Assembly (NCBI GenBank): GCA_964446945.1
Contig: CAYUQO010000008.1
Coordinates: 121,732-185,731, forward strand
DNA: 64,000 nt
From: CAIYRG01 sp964446945
GTDB lineage: Bacteria; Pseudomonadota; Alphaproteobacteria; Micropepsales; Micropepsaceae
Direction: 5' to 3'
Shown: positions 38,851 to 49,076 of the stretch, in pieces
How positions within the stretch are numbered: the stretch's first letter is position 1
Layout: each line of letters opens with the position of its first letter
Translations under genes and position numbers: made by a program
Notes under the pieces: model-generated
Databases searched by the model: none
The model's input: the letters and a program-made list of their open reading frames with translations, nothing else
Told to the model about the DNA's origin: nothing

Positions 38851-39789
38851 ATGGAAAAGTGGCAAACCTACCTGCCGGGGCGTGTGGCCCGGCATTTTCA
38901 CAGCCATGTTGGTCACACCACGCCTGTCGCAGAGCTGCGCGCCCGCTATGACGCGATTCATTCCGGTTTCGGATCGACCGGACCGGAAGTGCTGGTCGAG
39001 CCAACCCAGCTTGGCGGCGTCAAGGGCGAGTGGATGACCATTGAAGACAGCACTCCGCAGCGGCTGATTTTGTACCTGCACGGCGGTGGATTTGTCGCCG
39101 GCTCGCCAGAGACCCATCGTCCGATCGTGGCGAAGCTGTGCGGGGCCGGCAACAGCGCGGCATTTTCCGTGGCATACCGGCTGGCGCCCGAATTTCCATT
39201 TCCGGCCGGGCTGCGCGACAGCGTTGACGCCTACCGTATTCTGACGAGCCGCGGATTCCCGCCGCAGTCGATCATCGTAGCCGGCGACGGTGCGGGCGGC
39301 GGCCTGGCTTTTTCGATGCTCATGGCGCTTCGCAATGCCGGGCTGCCGATGCCCGCAGGCATCGTCGCGCTTTCGCCCTGGGCCGATCTCACGCTTTGCG
39401 GCTGGTCCATGATGCGCAACGCGGCCAGCGACTCGCTGCTGTCCTGGGATCTACTGTTTGTCAGTGCACGGCATTATTTGCACGGCGGCAGCGCCGCCGA
39501 TCCCTATGCATCGGCGGTGTACGGCAATTTCCGCGATTTTCCGCCGGTCATGGTTCATGCCGGGAGCCGCGAAATCCTGCGCGACGATGCCAGCCGTCTG
39601 GGCGAGCTTGCAGCGGCGGCGAATGTGCCAGTATCGGTCGAAGTCTATGAAGGCATGCAGCACCTGTTCCAGGTGCTCTCGCCGGTGCAGGATGGAAGAG
39701 TCTCGATCAATCGCATGGGACAATTCATTCGCGCCCGGGCTGCCGAAACCGACCTGTCGTTCCTCTTTGCCAAACTGGCGGCGCGCTAA
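38851..39789 (+). CDS. HSL-family alpha/beta hydrolase lacking the nucleophile serine
   Basis: A 312-residue protein of the hormone-sensitive-lipase type. The oxyanion motif is L-H-G-G-G-F (76-81), the acid region G-S-R-E-I-L-R-D-D and the His in G-M-Q-H-L-F. The elbow that reads G-D-S-A-G-G in this family reads G-D-G-A-G-G at 145-150: codon 39289-39291 is GGT (Gly) where AGT would be Ser. The protein is otherwise complete. It is either a non-catalytic relative or a consensus error at one base. Confidence 0.87.
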   Translation: MEKWQTYLPGRVARHFHSHVGHTTPVAELRARYDAIHSGFGSTGPEVLVEPTQLGGVKGEWMTIEDSTPQRLILYLHGGGFVAGSPETHRPIVAKLCGAGNSAAFSVAYRLAPEFPFPAGLRDSVDAYRILTSRGFPPQSIIVAGDGAGGGLAFSMLMALRNAGLPMPAGIVALSPWADLTLCGWSMMRNAASDSLLSWDLLFVSARHYLHGGSAADPYASAVYGNFRDFPPVMVHAGSREILRDDASRLGELAAAANVPVSVEVYEGMQHLFQVLSPVQDGRVSINRMGQFIRARAAETDLSFLFAKLAAR

Positions 39790-39934
39790 ACCGCGTCAGA
39801 ATTCCGAAGAGAATGTAATCTTCACCGCGGCGGTTTATCGCTTGCCGCGTTAAAACGGGCGTGGCAGTTTCGCGCCCGCCGAGGGCACCATTATTTAGAA
39901 AAAGACCGTAATTCGGCTCGCCAACGAGGGTTTC

Positions 39935-42900
39935 GTGAGACGCAGTCCGTTTGCCTGCCTGTTGCTTGCCGGAGTTTCAGTCCCCGCTTTGGCGGACGAT
40001 CTCACCATCTCCTCGGCCGTCAAAACGCCGGTTGCTACCGCGACAGCAGCGAACAATTCGCCGGGTGACATCACCATCGGCACCGGTGGGTCGGTCAGTG
40101 TCGCCGTGCAGGGCGCTGCGGCGACCCTGAATTCGAATAACAGAATCGACAATGCCGGCGTCATCCAGAACACCTTCGCCGGCAATGGCGCTATCGGCGT
40201 GCACATCCTCGGTGGCAACACCGGCACATTCGTCAACGAACCCGGGGGCACGACCGAAATCAGCGCCGGCGGCGGCAGCGGCACCAAAAATATCGGCCTG
40301 CTGCTGGATGGCAGCTCCGCCTTCAATGGCAATATCATTCTCGGCGCCGGCAGCAATCTGGTCACCATCGGAGCCAATTCGATCGGAATCGCAATCCAGG
40401 CGCCGCTGAATGGCAGCCTGAGCAACGGCGCGATCTCCTCGCTCGTCGGTCAAAATATCACCGGAATGCTGGTGACCGCGCCGATCTCGGGTTCGGTTAC
40501 AACCTTCGGGACGATCACGGTTGTCGGCACCGCGGCGGCTTCCAACCAAATCCTCAACCCCCTGTCCGGCTCGGCAGTTGCGATTGGCTCCAGTGTCACC
40601 GGTGGGATCCTGAATGTGGGGCCAACCACGGCCGGCGATTCGACTGCGGTCGCGACCCTGACGGCGACGAGCACTCTGCCCGCCTACGCAATTCAGCCGT
40701 CCATTGCGGGCGCCAATGCCACCAACATCGTCATCGGCGGTTTTTCCGACACCGTGAATCCGGCTTTCAGCTTTCTCAATCGTGGCAGCATCAGGAATAG
40801 CGCTATCCAGCCGGGCGTCAGCACAATTGGTGTGCAGATCGGCGAACCGGGCGCGGCGGCAAACACGGTGACTCTGACCGGTGGCATTTACAACAATGGC
40901 ACCATACAGGCGAACGCCGAAAGCGACACGACATTCGCCAGCAACGCAACGGCAGCCAACACGAACGCGACAGCACTGGTTATCGGCAACGGCGCTATAA
41001 TCAATGCATCCGGCACGACGGCGCAGGCGCTGCTCAACAATGGCACCATCAACAGCGCGGTGATTGGCAATCTGCCGGCAGTGCCCCAAAGCAATTCCAT
41101 TCAGATGGTTTCCACGGCGGTGCTGATCCAGCCGGGCGGTTCGCTACCGAGCATTGCAACGTCGGGAAGCATCACTGCCACCGCAGGCACTTCGAATGTC
41201 GATCTCAACAATCTGACGGCTTACGCGATCCGCGATCTGTCGGGAACGCTGCATACGATCACCAATACCGGGGCGATTTCCGCCATTGCGACGCCGTTGA
41301 ACAACAACGCGCAGCAGACCACCGCCATCGATATTTCACATTCTTCGGCAAACGAGACCATCACCACATCGGGTCCGATCACGGGCGATCTGCTGTTCGG
41401 TTCGGCAGGAATGAACGGATCGGTGGCGGGCAATCAGCTCGTCATCGAAGGCGCGACGTCCACCGGTTCCGTGGCTTCGGTTGTCGGCAAGGTGGTCCCA
41501 GCGACCGGTGGCACGCTCGACGTACATATTTCGCAGGGCGGCACGGGCGGCGTATTGGATACTTCCAACGCGCGGTTCACCACTCTCACGGTCGGTCAAA
41601 ACGGCAGAGTGGACCTCGCCCTCAACCAGAATCTCGCGGCGGGGCCGGTGATTTCTTCAACCGGGCCGGTGAAGTTCGCTTTTGGATCCAACGTGGCGCT
41701 GGTGCCGACGAGTTTCCTGCCGGCGAACGGCACCTACACGCTTATTCACAGCAACACATTGCTGACATTTGCCGATTTTACCGCCTCGACGGCACAGCCC
41801 ATTCCCTTCATCTTCAACGGCAACATCACCCAAAACGGCAATGATCTGGTGATCACGCTGCAGCGTAAGACGGCGGCAGAACTGGGGCTGACCGGAAATG
41901 CCGCCGCGCTGTACGAGCCGCTGGCCCAATCCGCCCTGACCGACAATCCTTTCGGCGCCGCATTGCTGTCACTGACGACGAGGGAAGATGTTCAGGCCGC
42001 GATCAACGCCAATGTCCCGGACGTCGGCGGTGGAATTCGGGCGCTTGCGATTGCAATGACCGATTCGACGACGGGCATTGTCGGCGCGCGCGAACGCAAT
42101 TTGGTGCTTTCGGCCGCCAATCAGCAGGACGAATTCCGCTTCTGGGCGCAGGAAGTCTATGATGGAGTCAGCGCCCAGACCACGAGCACAAATCCCGGAT
42201 TTAGCGGCCAGGGTCAGGGAGTTGCCGTCGGGGTGGAATTCGGCGCGCTGCCGGATGTCCGCTACGGGGCAGCCTTCACGTTCTTTGCCAGCTCGGAATC
42301 CGAGGCCCATCCCGCCGACAACAAGACCGACGGGGACTGGCACCTGTTGTCGTTTTACGCCGGCTGGCGTCCGGGTAATTTCTTCATCACGCCTGAGCTG
42401 AATCTGGGGCAGGCCGATTACAACAGCCGCCGCGGTATTCCGATCGGTAATGTTCTGACCCGCACCGCCACCGCCAATTGGATCGGCTATCTCGGATCGG
42501 CCGCGGTCACCACCGGTTATGTTCTTCCGATGGGTGTGTTCGAGTTCATCCCGGAATTCTCTGTGGACGGATTGTACCTGCACCAGAACATCATCAACGA
42601 GAAAAATGCCGGCGCCGCCGACGTCAATATCGATGCCCAGAACGAAAAATCGGTGCGTGGATTTGCCGGCTTCCTGACCCAGGGCGCATTTGCCTGGGCC
42701 GGCGGAACAGTTCAGCCTCAGCTTCTTCTGGGGTGGAGCTACGACTTCCTCAACAAGCCTTCGGTCGTCAACGCCTTTTTCCGGCAGACTCCGAATGCGA
42801 CTTTCCAGCTTACCGGAGCCGATCTTGGCGCCAACCGGTTCGTTGGCGGGATCGGACTCAGTTACGCAGTCGGCGCGTGGTCGGCCGGGCTGAATTATGA

Positions 42901-42964
42901 CGTTTCGCTTACAACGGGCGCCATTGCGCAATCCGCAACATTCAATCTGAGCAGCCGGTTCTGA
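39935..42964 (+). CDS. Autotransporter with beta-helical passenger
   Basis: A 1009-residue protein starting at GTG 39935 (GAGGG upstream). Signal peptide RRSPFACLLLAGVSVPALAD. The passenger (~25-690) is low in Cys and Trp and rich in Gly, Asn, Thr and Ser, with recurring turns such as I-x-N-x-G-x-I and T-N-T-G-A-I. This is typical of a right-handed beta-helix. The C-terminal ~270 residues are the outer-membrane barrel (QQDEFRFWAQEVYDG, later GGIGLSYAVGAWSAGLNYDV), ending in aromatic Phe (LSSRF). Likely a surface-exposed adhesin or biofilm protein; no protease motif seen. Confidence 0.9.
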   Translation: MRRSPFACLLLAGVSVPALADDLTISSAVKTPVATATAANNSPGDITIGTGGSVSVAVQGAAATLNSNNRIDNAGVIQNTFAGNGAIGVHILGGNTGTFVNEPGGTTEISAGGGSGTKNIGLLLDGSSAFNGNIILGAGSNLVTIGANSIGIAIQAPLNGSLSNGAISSLVGQNITGMLVTAPISGSVTTFGTITVVGTAAASNQILNPLSGSAVAIGSSVTGGILNVGPTTAGDSTAVATLTATSTLPAYAIQPSIAGANATNIVIGGFSDTVNPAFSFLNRGSIRNSAIQPGVSTIGVQIGEPGAAANTVTLTGGIYNNGTIQANAESDTTFASNATAANTNATALVIGNGAIINASGTTAQALLNNGTINSAVIGNLPAVPQSNSIQMVSTAVLIQPGGSLPSIATSGSITATAGTSNVDLNNLTAYAIRDLSGTLHTITNTGAISAIATPLNNNAQQTTAIDISHSSANETITTSGPITGDLLFGSAGMNGSVAGNQLVIEGATSTGSVASVVGKVVPATGGTLDVHISQGGTGGVLDTSNARFTTLTVGQNGRVDLALNQNLAAGPVISSTGPVKFAFGSNVALVPTSFLPANGTYTLIHSNTLLTFADFTASTAQPIPFIFNGNITQNGNDLVITLQRKTAAELGLTGNAAALYEPLAQSALTDNPFGAALLSLTTREDVQAAINANVPDVGGGIRALAIAMTDSTTGIVGARERNLVLSAANQQDEFRFWAQEVYDGVSAQTTSTNPGFSGQGQGVAVGVEFGALPDVRYGAAFTFFASSESEAHPADNKTDGDWHLLSFYAGWRPGNFFITPELNLGQADYNSRRGIPIGNVLTRTATANWIGYLGSAAVTTGYVLPMGVFEFIPEFSVDGLYLHQNIINEKNAGAADVNIDAQNEKSVRGFAGFLTQGAFAWAGGTVQPQLLLGWSYDFLNKPSVVNAFFRQTPNATFQLTGADLGANRFVGGIGLSYAVGAWSAGLNYDVSLTTGAIAQSATFNLSSRF

Positions 42965-43459
42965 GACCTGCTCTGCGTTCATCCGTGTACTGATTTGATC
43001 GCAAATCGCACCGGATTTGCCACATTTTACGGCCTGGCTGACGCTGCAGGCACAGGTTTGTGAGTAGAAAATGCTTGCGAGAGCAGGCTCTTACGCGATA
43101 ACAAACCCCTGCAGGCGTTTTGTCGCAAATTTGTGTCAGTTATTGATTGCGACGAAGTTTTCAGGTAATTCGGCGCCCTCCGGTGTGCGGCGGAATATCG
43201 CGACTGCAAAAGCGTTGGAATTCGCCCGGACTGCGGTAAGTGTCCGGCACAAAAACAGGCGGCCCAATGGCCGCGTCGAGGCCGGAGCAGGTTCAACGGT
43301 CTCTGCATGGTTGGGTGGGTCAAAACTATGGACCGTCGCTAAGATGATGTTAAAATCGTTGTCGATCGGTTATGAGGAAATTGCCTGCGGGCAAGTCCCG
43401 CACGGGCGTGAACATTCTATTTTGGTTGGGGAAATCACCTTTTTCGGGCGGTTTGAACA
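42965..43459 (+). other. 495-base gap without a recognisable gene
   Basis: Between the autotransporter and tonB. No frame here has a believable start, codon pattern or family match on either strand. A small inverted repeat TGCGGG-caagt-CCCGCA lies at 43386-43402. The stretch 43331-43360 is AT-richer than its surroundings and probably holds the promoter of the ton operon, but no consensus is clear enough to mark. Confidence 0.5.
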
Positions 43460-44137
<678 letters not shown>

Positions 44138-44250
44138 GAGTGGTGATGTGACCTGGCGGAATGCTGTCGCAACGGTCTTCCGGGGTGTCTTTGAAGAAGT
44201 GTGAACGAGCGGACGTTTGGCGTCCTCAATCAACAACGGAGCAGAGTAGA

Positions 44251-45030
44251 ATGAACGCGAAGACCCTGACGATCGCTTCCGCCTTCGTCGCTTTCCTGAT
44301 GATTTCCGGCCCCGTCGGCGCCCAGCCGGCACCGGATGCAGCGGCACCCGCCGCAACCTCGCAGGTTGCCACCCCCACCACCCAGATCAAAAATCCGTAC
44401 GGATTTGGCGCTCTGGTGGCGAATGGCGACTGGGTGTCGCACAGCGTGCTCGGCCTCCTGGCCGTCATGTCGTTCGGCTCGTGGTTCATTTTCGTGACCA
44501 AGATGTGGGAACAGTCCCGCCTCATGAACCAGTCCAAACTGACGGAAAAGAAGTTCTGGTCGGCAGCCAGCCTCGAGGAAGGCATTGATCGCCTCGGCAA
44601 GAACAACGCATTCCGCAACGTCGTGGAGCGCGGACAGCAGGCAATGGCCCGTCAGGGTGGCATGCTGAGCCAGGCCGATTGGGTCCAGATGTCGCTCAAC
44701 CGCGCCGTCGAAGAAGAAAATGCCCGGCTTGGCGGTGGCATCTCCTTCCTCGCTTCAGTCGGTTCGACCGCACCGTTCGTCGGACTGTTCGGTACCGTGT
44801 GGGGCATTCTGAACGCGCTCACCGCCATCGGCGTCGCTGGCCAGGCCTCGATCGACAAAGTCGCCGGCCCGGTGGGTGAAGCATTGATCATGACCGCGCT
44901 CGGCCTGGCCGTCGCGGTGCCGGCAGTGCTCTGCTACAACTTCCTGGTTCGCCGCAACAAGGTGATCAGCGAGAAATTCCGCTCGTTCGCCAGCGATCTG
45001 CAGACCTACCTGCTCTCGTCCAAGCGCTAA
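44251..45030 (+). CDS. exbB: ExbB-type proton channel (MotA/TolQ/ExbB)
   Basis: A 259-residue protein starting at ATG 44251. It has an N-terminal signal-like segment (MNAKTLTIASAFVAFLMISG) and an Ala/Pro/Thr linker. The three channel helices follow; the conserved core is FLASVGSTAPFVGLFGTVWG with ILNALTAIG. It forms the pentameric proton channel that powers TonB. 113 bases after tonB. Confidence 0.95.
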   Translation: MNAKTLTIASAFVAFLMISGPVGAQPAPDAAAPAATSQVATPTTQIKNPYGFGALVANGDWVSHSVLGLLAVMSFGSWFIFVTKMWEQSRLMNQSKLTEKKFWSAASLEEGIDRLGKNNAFRNVVERGQQAMARQGGMLSQADWVQMSLNRAVEEENARLGGGISFLASVGSTAPFVGLFGTVWGILNALTAIGVAGQASIDKVAGPVGEALIMTALGLAVAVPAVLCYNFLVRRNKVISEKFRSFASDLQTYLLSSKR

Positions 45031-45067
45031 TCTGCGAGCCCAGGCGTAAACCGAAAGGACGACGAAC

Positions 45068-45493
45068 ATGTCGATGAGTCTTCCCAGCGGCGCAGATGAG
45101 GACGAGATCAATTCGTCCATCAATACGACGCCGCTGGTCGACATCATGCTGGTGCTGCTGATCATCTTCCTGATCACCATTCCGGTGGTGATCAAGTCGG
45201 TGCCGATCACTCTGCCGGTGGCGACGAATATCGTCACCGTCACCAAGCCGGAAAACGTCGTTCTGGCGGTGGACAAAAGCGGCAATTACTACTGGAACGA
45301 CACCCCGGTCACGAATGACGAGATGCTGGATATGCTGAAGAAGGTTGCGGTCAAAGTGCCGCAACCCGAAGTCCATATCCGCGGCGATCGGGACGTCCGT
45401 TTCGAAAGCGTCGGCAGGATTCTTGCCGATCTCCAGCGCTCGGCCATTCTGAAGGTTGGCTTCATTACCAACCCGGAACAGCCGGTATTTTAA
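45068..45493 (+). CDS. exbD: ExbD-type biopolymer transport protein, copy 1
   Basis: A 141-residue protein with one membrane helix: N-T-T-P-L-V-D-I-M-L-V-L-L-I-I-F (~19-40, with the proton-carrying Asp25 in P-L-V-D). A periplasmic domain follows (VHIRGDRDVRFESVGRILAD). Works with ExbB and TonB. Confidence 0.95.
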   Translation: MSMSLPSGADEDEINSSINTTPLVDIMLVLLIIFLITIPVVIKSVPITLPVATNIVTVTKPENVVLAVDKSGNYYWNDTPVTNDEMLDMLKKVAVKVPQPEVHIRGDRDVRFESVGRILADLQRSAILKVGFITNPEQPVF

Positions 45494-45517
45494 GATAACG
45501 AGAGAGGAAACGCTTCC

Positions 45518-45949
45518 ATGTCAATGAGCGTTGGTTCGGCAAGCGGCAGCGACGAAGTGATGGTGGAAATGAACACCACGCCGCTGATTGACGTGATGCT
45601 TGTCTTGCTCGTGATGCTGATCGTGACCATCCCGATCCAGACGCACGCGGTCAAACTGGATCTTCCCCAGGCCAACAACCAGACGCCACCCAGCGACGTA
45701 AAGCCCACCGTGATCGATCTCGAGATCGACTTCGACGGGACTCCGATCTGGAACGGCTCACCGGTCACCAGCCGCGCACAGCTCGACAAATATCTCGAGG
45801 ATTCGGCCAATCAGGTCCCGCAACCGGAACTGCATCTGCGTCCGAACCGCCTTGCGAAATACGACGTTGTGGCGCGTACCCTGGCCGATGCGCAGCGTCT
45901 TGGCGTCACCAAGATCGGTTTTGTCGGCACCGAGCAATACGTCGAATAG
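45518..45949 (+). CDS. exbD: ExbD-type biopolymer transport protein, copy 2
   Basis: A 143-residue ExbD with N-T-T-P-L-I-D-V-M-L-V-L-L-V-M-L (Asp ~25) and the periplasmic R-P-N-R-L-A-K-Y-D-V-V-A. It differs clearly from copy 1, so this is an old pair rather than a recent duplication. Two ExbD genes next to one ExbB are common in alphaproteobacteria and xanthomonads; the second may allow mixed dimers. Confidence 0.95.
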   Translation: MSMSVGSASGSDEVMVEMNTTPLIDVMLVLLVMLIVTIPIQTHAVKLDLPQANNQTPPSDVKPTVIDLEIDFDGTPIWNGSPVTSRAQLDKYLEDSANQVPQPELHLRPNRLAKYDVVARTLADAQRLGVTKIGFVGTEQYVE

Positions 45950-45960
45950 CTTGTTTGCAG

Positions 45961-45996
45961 ACGGGTTCTGCGCGTAAGACTACGCGCGGAACCCGT
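45961..45996 (+). other. Long hairpin between exbD copy 2 and the TPR gene
   Basis: A 16-base stem with one mismatch (45961-45976 against 45981-45996, loop AGAC) just after the exbD stop. There is no T run after it. It may stabilise or process the upstream part of the message, giving different levels of the Ton genes and the TPR genes. Confidence 0.7.
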
Positions 45997-46079
45997 ACCC
46001 CTTTGGGTTAAGGGTTTTGGGGGCGTTTGCAGGTTTGGCTGCGCGGCAGCCCGATCCGAACGAAAGAGGAAAACCACCG

Positions 46080-47342
46080 ATGATCAGACATACCACACGC
46101 GCGATTTCGACCGCATTCGCATTGGGCGTTGCTGCGGCCGCTCTTTCGGTTGCGTCCGCTTCAGCGGCGGGGCTTCAAACCAAAAACGAAGCGCTCGTCA
46201 AAGCCATCACCGACATGAATAACGCCGCCAAAGCGCAAAACTGGACCGAGGCGCTGGCCAAGGCCAAAGAAGCCGATGCCATCAAGGACGACAAACCCGC
46301 GGCGCTGAACGCGCCCATTCACGCGATGATCATCAGTGCTGCGATCCAGGCGCACGACTATTCGGCGGCGTTGGCGCAACTCGACAAGGAGATCGCGTCC
46401 GGCGAGGGCAACAAGGCCCAGAACCTGAAGCAGGCGCTTGCCGTGGCCATCTCTGCCAAGAACAAGGAAAAAACCGATCAGTACGCGAAAGAACTGGGCG
46501 GCAATCTCGACAACGAAACGCGCCTGTTCATCGCCAGCAATATGCTGCAGTCCGGCCAGGCCAAGGAAGCGCTGGACTATGCCAAACCGGCCCTGGAAAG
46601 CAATCCGACGGAAGCGGCGCTGAAATTCGAAGAAGCCGTCTACTTCAAGATGAATAATCTGGCCGGCCGCCGTACAGCGCTGGAACAGCTCGTGACGAGC
46701 TACCCCAGGCTGGAATACTGGCACGACCTGCTGCAGCTCGCCCGCAATGACAAGGGCCTCAGCGACGACCAGACGATGGATATTTACCGTTTGCGTCTGG
46801 CGGTGGGTGACCTCAAGACCGATGCCGATTTCCAGGAAATGGCCCAGGAAGCCCTGGTCGCGGGCTATGCCACCGAAGCCAAGAGCGTGCTGGACAAGGC
46901 CGCGGCGGCAAAAGTCCTCAGCGGCGAACGCGATCAGCGTCTGGTGAAGATGGCGACGGATCGTGCCGCTCAGGACGGCGCCGCCATCGCAGATCTGCAG
47001 AAGCGCGCCGGGACCGATCCCAACGCGGCAGTCAAGCTCGGACTGATGTACTGGACGACCGGCAAGAATACGGAGGCCGAAGATGTGCTTCGGAAGGCCA
47101 TCGCTAGCGGCAAAGTAGATGCCGATGCAGCCAAAGTCGCACTCGGCCATGTTCTTCTCTCGGAAGGCAAGGGCGGCGACGCAGCGACAACGTTTGCTTC
47201 GGTTGCCAAAAACGGCAAGGAGGCGAATATCGCCCGGCTGTGGGCCATCTATGCGCGCCATCCGGAAGTAGAAGGCGATAAGGCCGAGAAAGCTGAAAAA
47301 CCGGTAAAAGCCTCGGCGCCTGCACGCAAGCGGGCGGGTTAA
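46080..47342 (+). CDS. Exported TPR/alpha-solenoid protein of the Ton cluster, copy 1
   Basis: A 420-residue protein starting at ATG 46080 after AGAGGA. Signal peptide (MIRHTTRAISTAFALGVAAA, ending SASA). The rest is helical repeats with TPR-like text (NWTEALAKAKEADAIKDDKP, YWTTGKNTEAEDVLRKAIAS), ending in a Lys/Ala-rich tail. It shares layout and short motifs (EADAI/EADAV, D-Q-T-M-D-I-Y-R-L against D-H-Q-L-L-N-L-Y-R-L) with the next gene. Role inferred: a periplasmic partner of TonB-ExbBD. Confidence 0.85.
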   Translation: MIRHTTRAISTAFALGVAAAALSVASASAAGLQTKNEALVKAITDMNNAAKAQNWTEALAKAKEADAIKDDKPAALNAPIHAMIISAAIQAHDYSAALAQLDKEIASGEGNKAQNLKQALAVAISAKNKEKTDQYAKELGGNLDNETRLFIASNMLQSGQAKEALDYAKPALESNPTEAALKFEEAVYFKMNNLAGRRTALEQLVTSYPRLEYWHDLLQLARNDKGLSDDQTMDIYRLRLAVGDLKTDADFQEMAQEALVAGYATEAKSVLDKAAAAKVLSGERDQRLVKMATDRAAQDGAAIADLQKRAGTDPNAAVKLGLMYWTTGKNTEAEDVLRKAIASGKVDADAAKVALGHVLLSEGKGGDAATTFASVAKNGKEANIARLWAIYARHPEVEGDKAEKAEKPVKASAPARKRAG

Positions 47343-47389
47343 CCTCTGGCATTCCGCCATCAGGTTGCCATAAAATTTCGTGATGCATG

Positions 47390-47419
47390 TGAGGCGGGCG
47401 CAGCGATGTGCCCGCCTCA
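47390..47419 (+). other. Hairpin between the two TPR genes
   Basis: A perfect 10-base stem TGAGGCGGGC (47390-47399) with its complement at 47410-47419 and a 10-base loop, without a T run. Second such structure in the Ton operon. Confidence 0.65.
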
Positions 47420-47491
47420 GCATTAAGCAGTTCCAGTCACCTGGCCGCCGCGTAGCGCAGATAGCGACGGGTGCCAAAGAAGAGGAATGTC

Positions 47492-48775
47492 ATGAACAGA
47501 TTCATTCGGCGCGCCACCATGGCCGCACTTCTTTCCACCGCTTCGGCATTTGCGGTTACGGTTCTGATTGGTGACCACGGCGCGCAGGCCGCCGCCGCCA
47601 AGAAAGAGGCCAAGAAAGAAGAAGGTCCCACGATCCGTCCCGCCATCGGCAAGCTGCTGAACGATGCGATCAAGGACACAGACGAAGTCAAAACTGCGAA
47701 GAACGATGCCGACAAAGCAAAGTTTTTTGCCGATGCGCTGGCCAAGGTGAAAGAGGCCGACGCCGTCAAGGATAAGACGCCGTTCGAAGAATATCAGGTC
47801 TCCAAATTCCTCGGCTTCATCGCGATCAATCAGCCGATGCCCGATTACGCCGCCGCCGCTGCCGCCTATGACCGGCAGGTCGCTTCAGGCGGTGCGCCTG
47901 AAGGCGAAAAGGCCGGCGCCTACAAGGTCGCCATGCGGCTCAACTATCAGGAGAAGAAATTCCCCGAGGCGATCAAGGACGGCGTTGCCCTGCAGATGCT
48001 GGAGCCGTTCGACGACACAGAATATCTCGTGATGATCCAGTCCTATTACAGCACCAATGATTTCCACAATGCAGCGGACATGGCGAAGAAGGAAATCGCC
48101 GCCAAGGTCGCAGCCGGAATGAAGCCCAGCGAAGATGTTCTCGGCCTGTTGCTGAACTCCGAGATCAAGGACATGAACGAAGCCGGTGCCCATGCGGCAC
48201 TCGACCAGCTCGCCATGATCTCCGCCAAACCCGATGTGTGGGGGCAGGTGATGGATTTCGCGCTGGGCACCAAGGGCATTACCGACCATCAGTTGCTCAA
48301 TCTGTACCGCCTCAGCATGCTGACCGGCACAATGAAGGATACCGATTACGCCGCGATGGCGACCATCGACCTCCAGAACGGATTGCCCAAGGAAGCGATT
48401 GCGGTCCTGATGAAGGGCAACAAGTCCGGCGATCTGCTGACACAAGCCAATCAGCTCGCCGCACGCGACGAACAGTCTTTGCCGGCGCTGGCTGCGGAAG
48501 CGGCGAAGCACATGGACGGCGAAATCGACGTCAAGCTTGGCGAATCCTATTACACCTATGGCCGTTATGACGATGCGATCGCCGCCCTTCAGAAAGGCAT
48601 CCAGAAGGGTGGCCTGAAAGACGCGGCCGACGCGGAGACCACACTCGGTATCGTGATGATGGCTGCGGGCAAGAAAGACCTGGCCGTCGCGGAGTTTGAT
48701 AAAGCCGCTGCCACCCCGACTGCTGCCGCCCAGGTCGCACATGTCTGGACGCTGTACGGGAAGCGCTCCGCGTAG
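47492..48775 (+). CDS. Exported TPR/alpha-solenoid protein of the Ton cluster, copy 2
   Basis: A 427-residue protein starting at ATG 47492 after GAGGAA. Signal peptide (MNRFIRRATMAALLSTASAF, ending GAQA). A Lys/Glu-rich stretch follows, then helical repeats (PEAIKDGVALQMLEPFDDTE, ESYYTYGRYDDAIAALQKGI). It is a diverged paralogue of the preceding gene. It closes the operon, with a strong terminator behind it. Confidence 0.85.
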   Translation: MNRFIRRATMAALLSTASAFAVTVLIGDHGAQAAAAKKEAKKEEGPTIRPAIGKLLNDAIKDTDEVKTAKNDADKAKFFADALAKVKEADAVKDKTPFEEYQVSKFLGFIAINQPMPDYAAAAAAYDRQVASGGAPEGEKAGAYKVAMRLNYQEKKFPEAIKDGVALQMLEPFDDTEYLVMIQSYYSTNDFHNAADMAKKEIAAKVAAGMKPSEDVLGLLLNSEIKDMNEAGAHAALDQLAMISAKPDVWGQVMDFALGTKGITDHQLLNLYRLSMLTGTMKDTDYAAMATIDLQNGLPKEAIAVLMKGNKSGDLLTQANQLAARDEQSLPALAAEAAKHMDGEIDVKLGESYYTYGRYDDAIAALQKGIQKGGLKDAADAETTLGIVMMAAGKKDLAVAEFDKAAATPTAAAQVAHVWTLYGKRSA

Positions 48776-48798
48776 CGATAAATTTTCCGGTTGAAAAT

Positions 48799-48826
48799 GG
48801 GCGCGGGTGATCCCCGCGCCCTTTTT
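48799..48826 (+). terminator. Rho-independent terminator of the Ton cluster
   Basis: GGGCGCGGG (48799-48807) pairs with CCCGCGCCC (48813-48821), followed by TTTTTGTTT. Confidence 0.93.
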
Positions 48827-48864
48827 GTTTGTTCCAGAACGCACTTGTCTCAATCGACATTGCT

Positions 48865-49047
48865 TTCAGCTTCTCTTTCCCCCCGCGAGCGCCTCAGCGC
48901 GATGCGTGGGGGAAGTGTCGCCCGCGCGCGAAGCGTGGAGAGGGCGACAATAGGGGGGATTATCGCCGGACACCCCCCTTCTGCCCGCCAATCGCAACGC
49001 CTGCGGCGTTGCTGCGGGCACCTTCCCCCGCATGGGGGGAAGGGGGA
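48865..49047. repeat. Dispersed mosaic hairpin repeat, inverted relative of copy 1
   Basis: TTCAGCTTCTCTTTCCC and CCGCGAGCGC at the left end and ACCTTCCCCCGCA/GGGGGGAAGG at the right end match the reverse complement of 24061-24250. Inner hairpins differ: here CAACGC-ctgc-GGCGTTG, there CCGCGC-ttgc-GCGCGG. It fills most of the gap 48776-49076. Confidence 0.75.
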
Positions 49048-49076
49048 AATTCCGGTTAGGCATAAACCGACCAACC

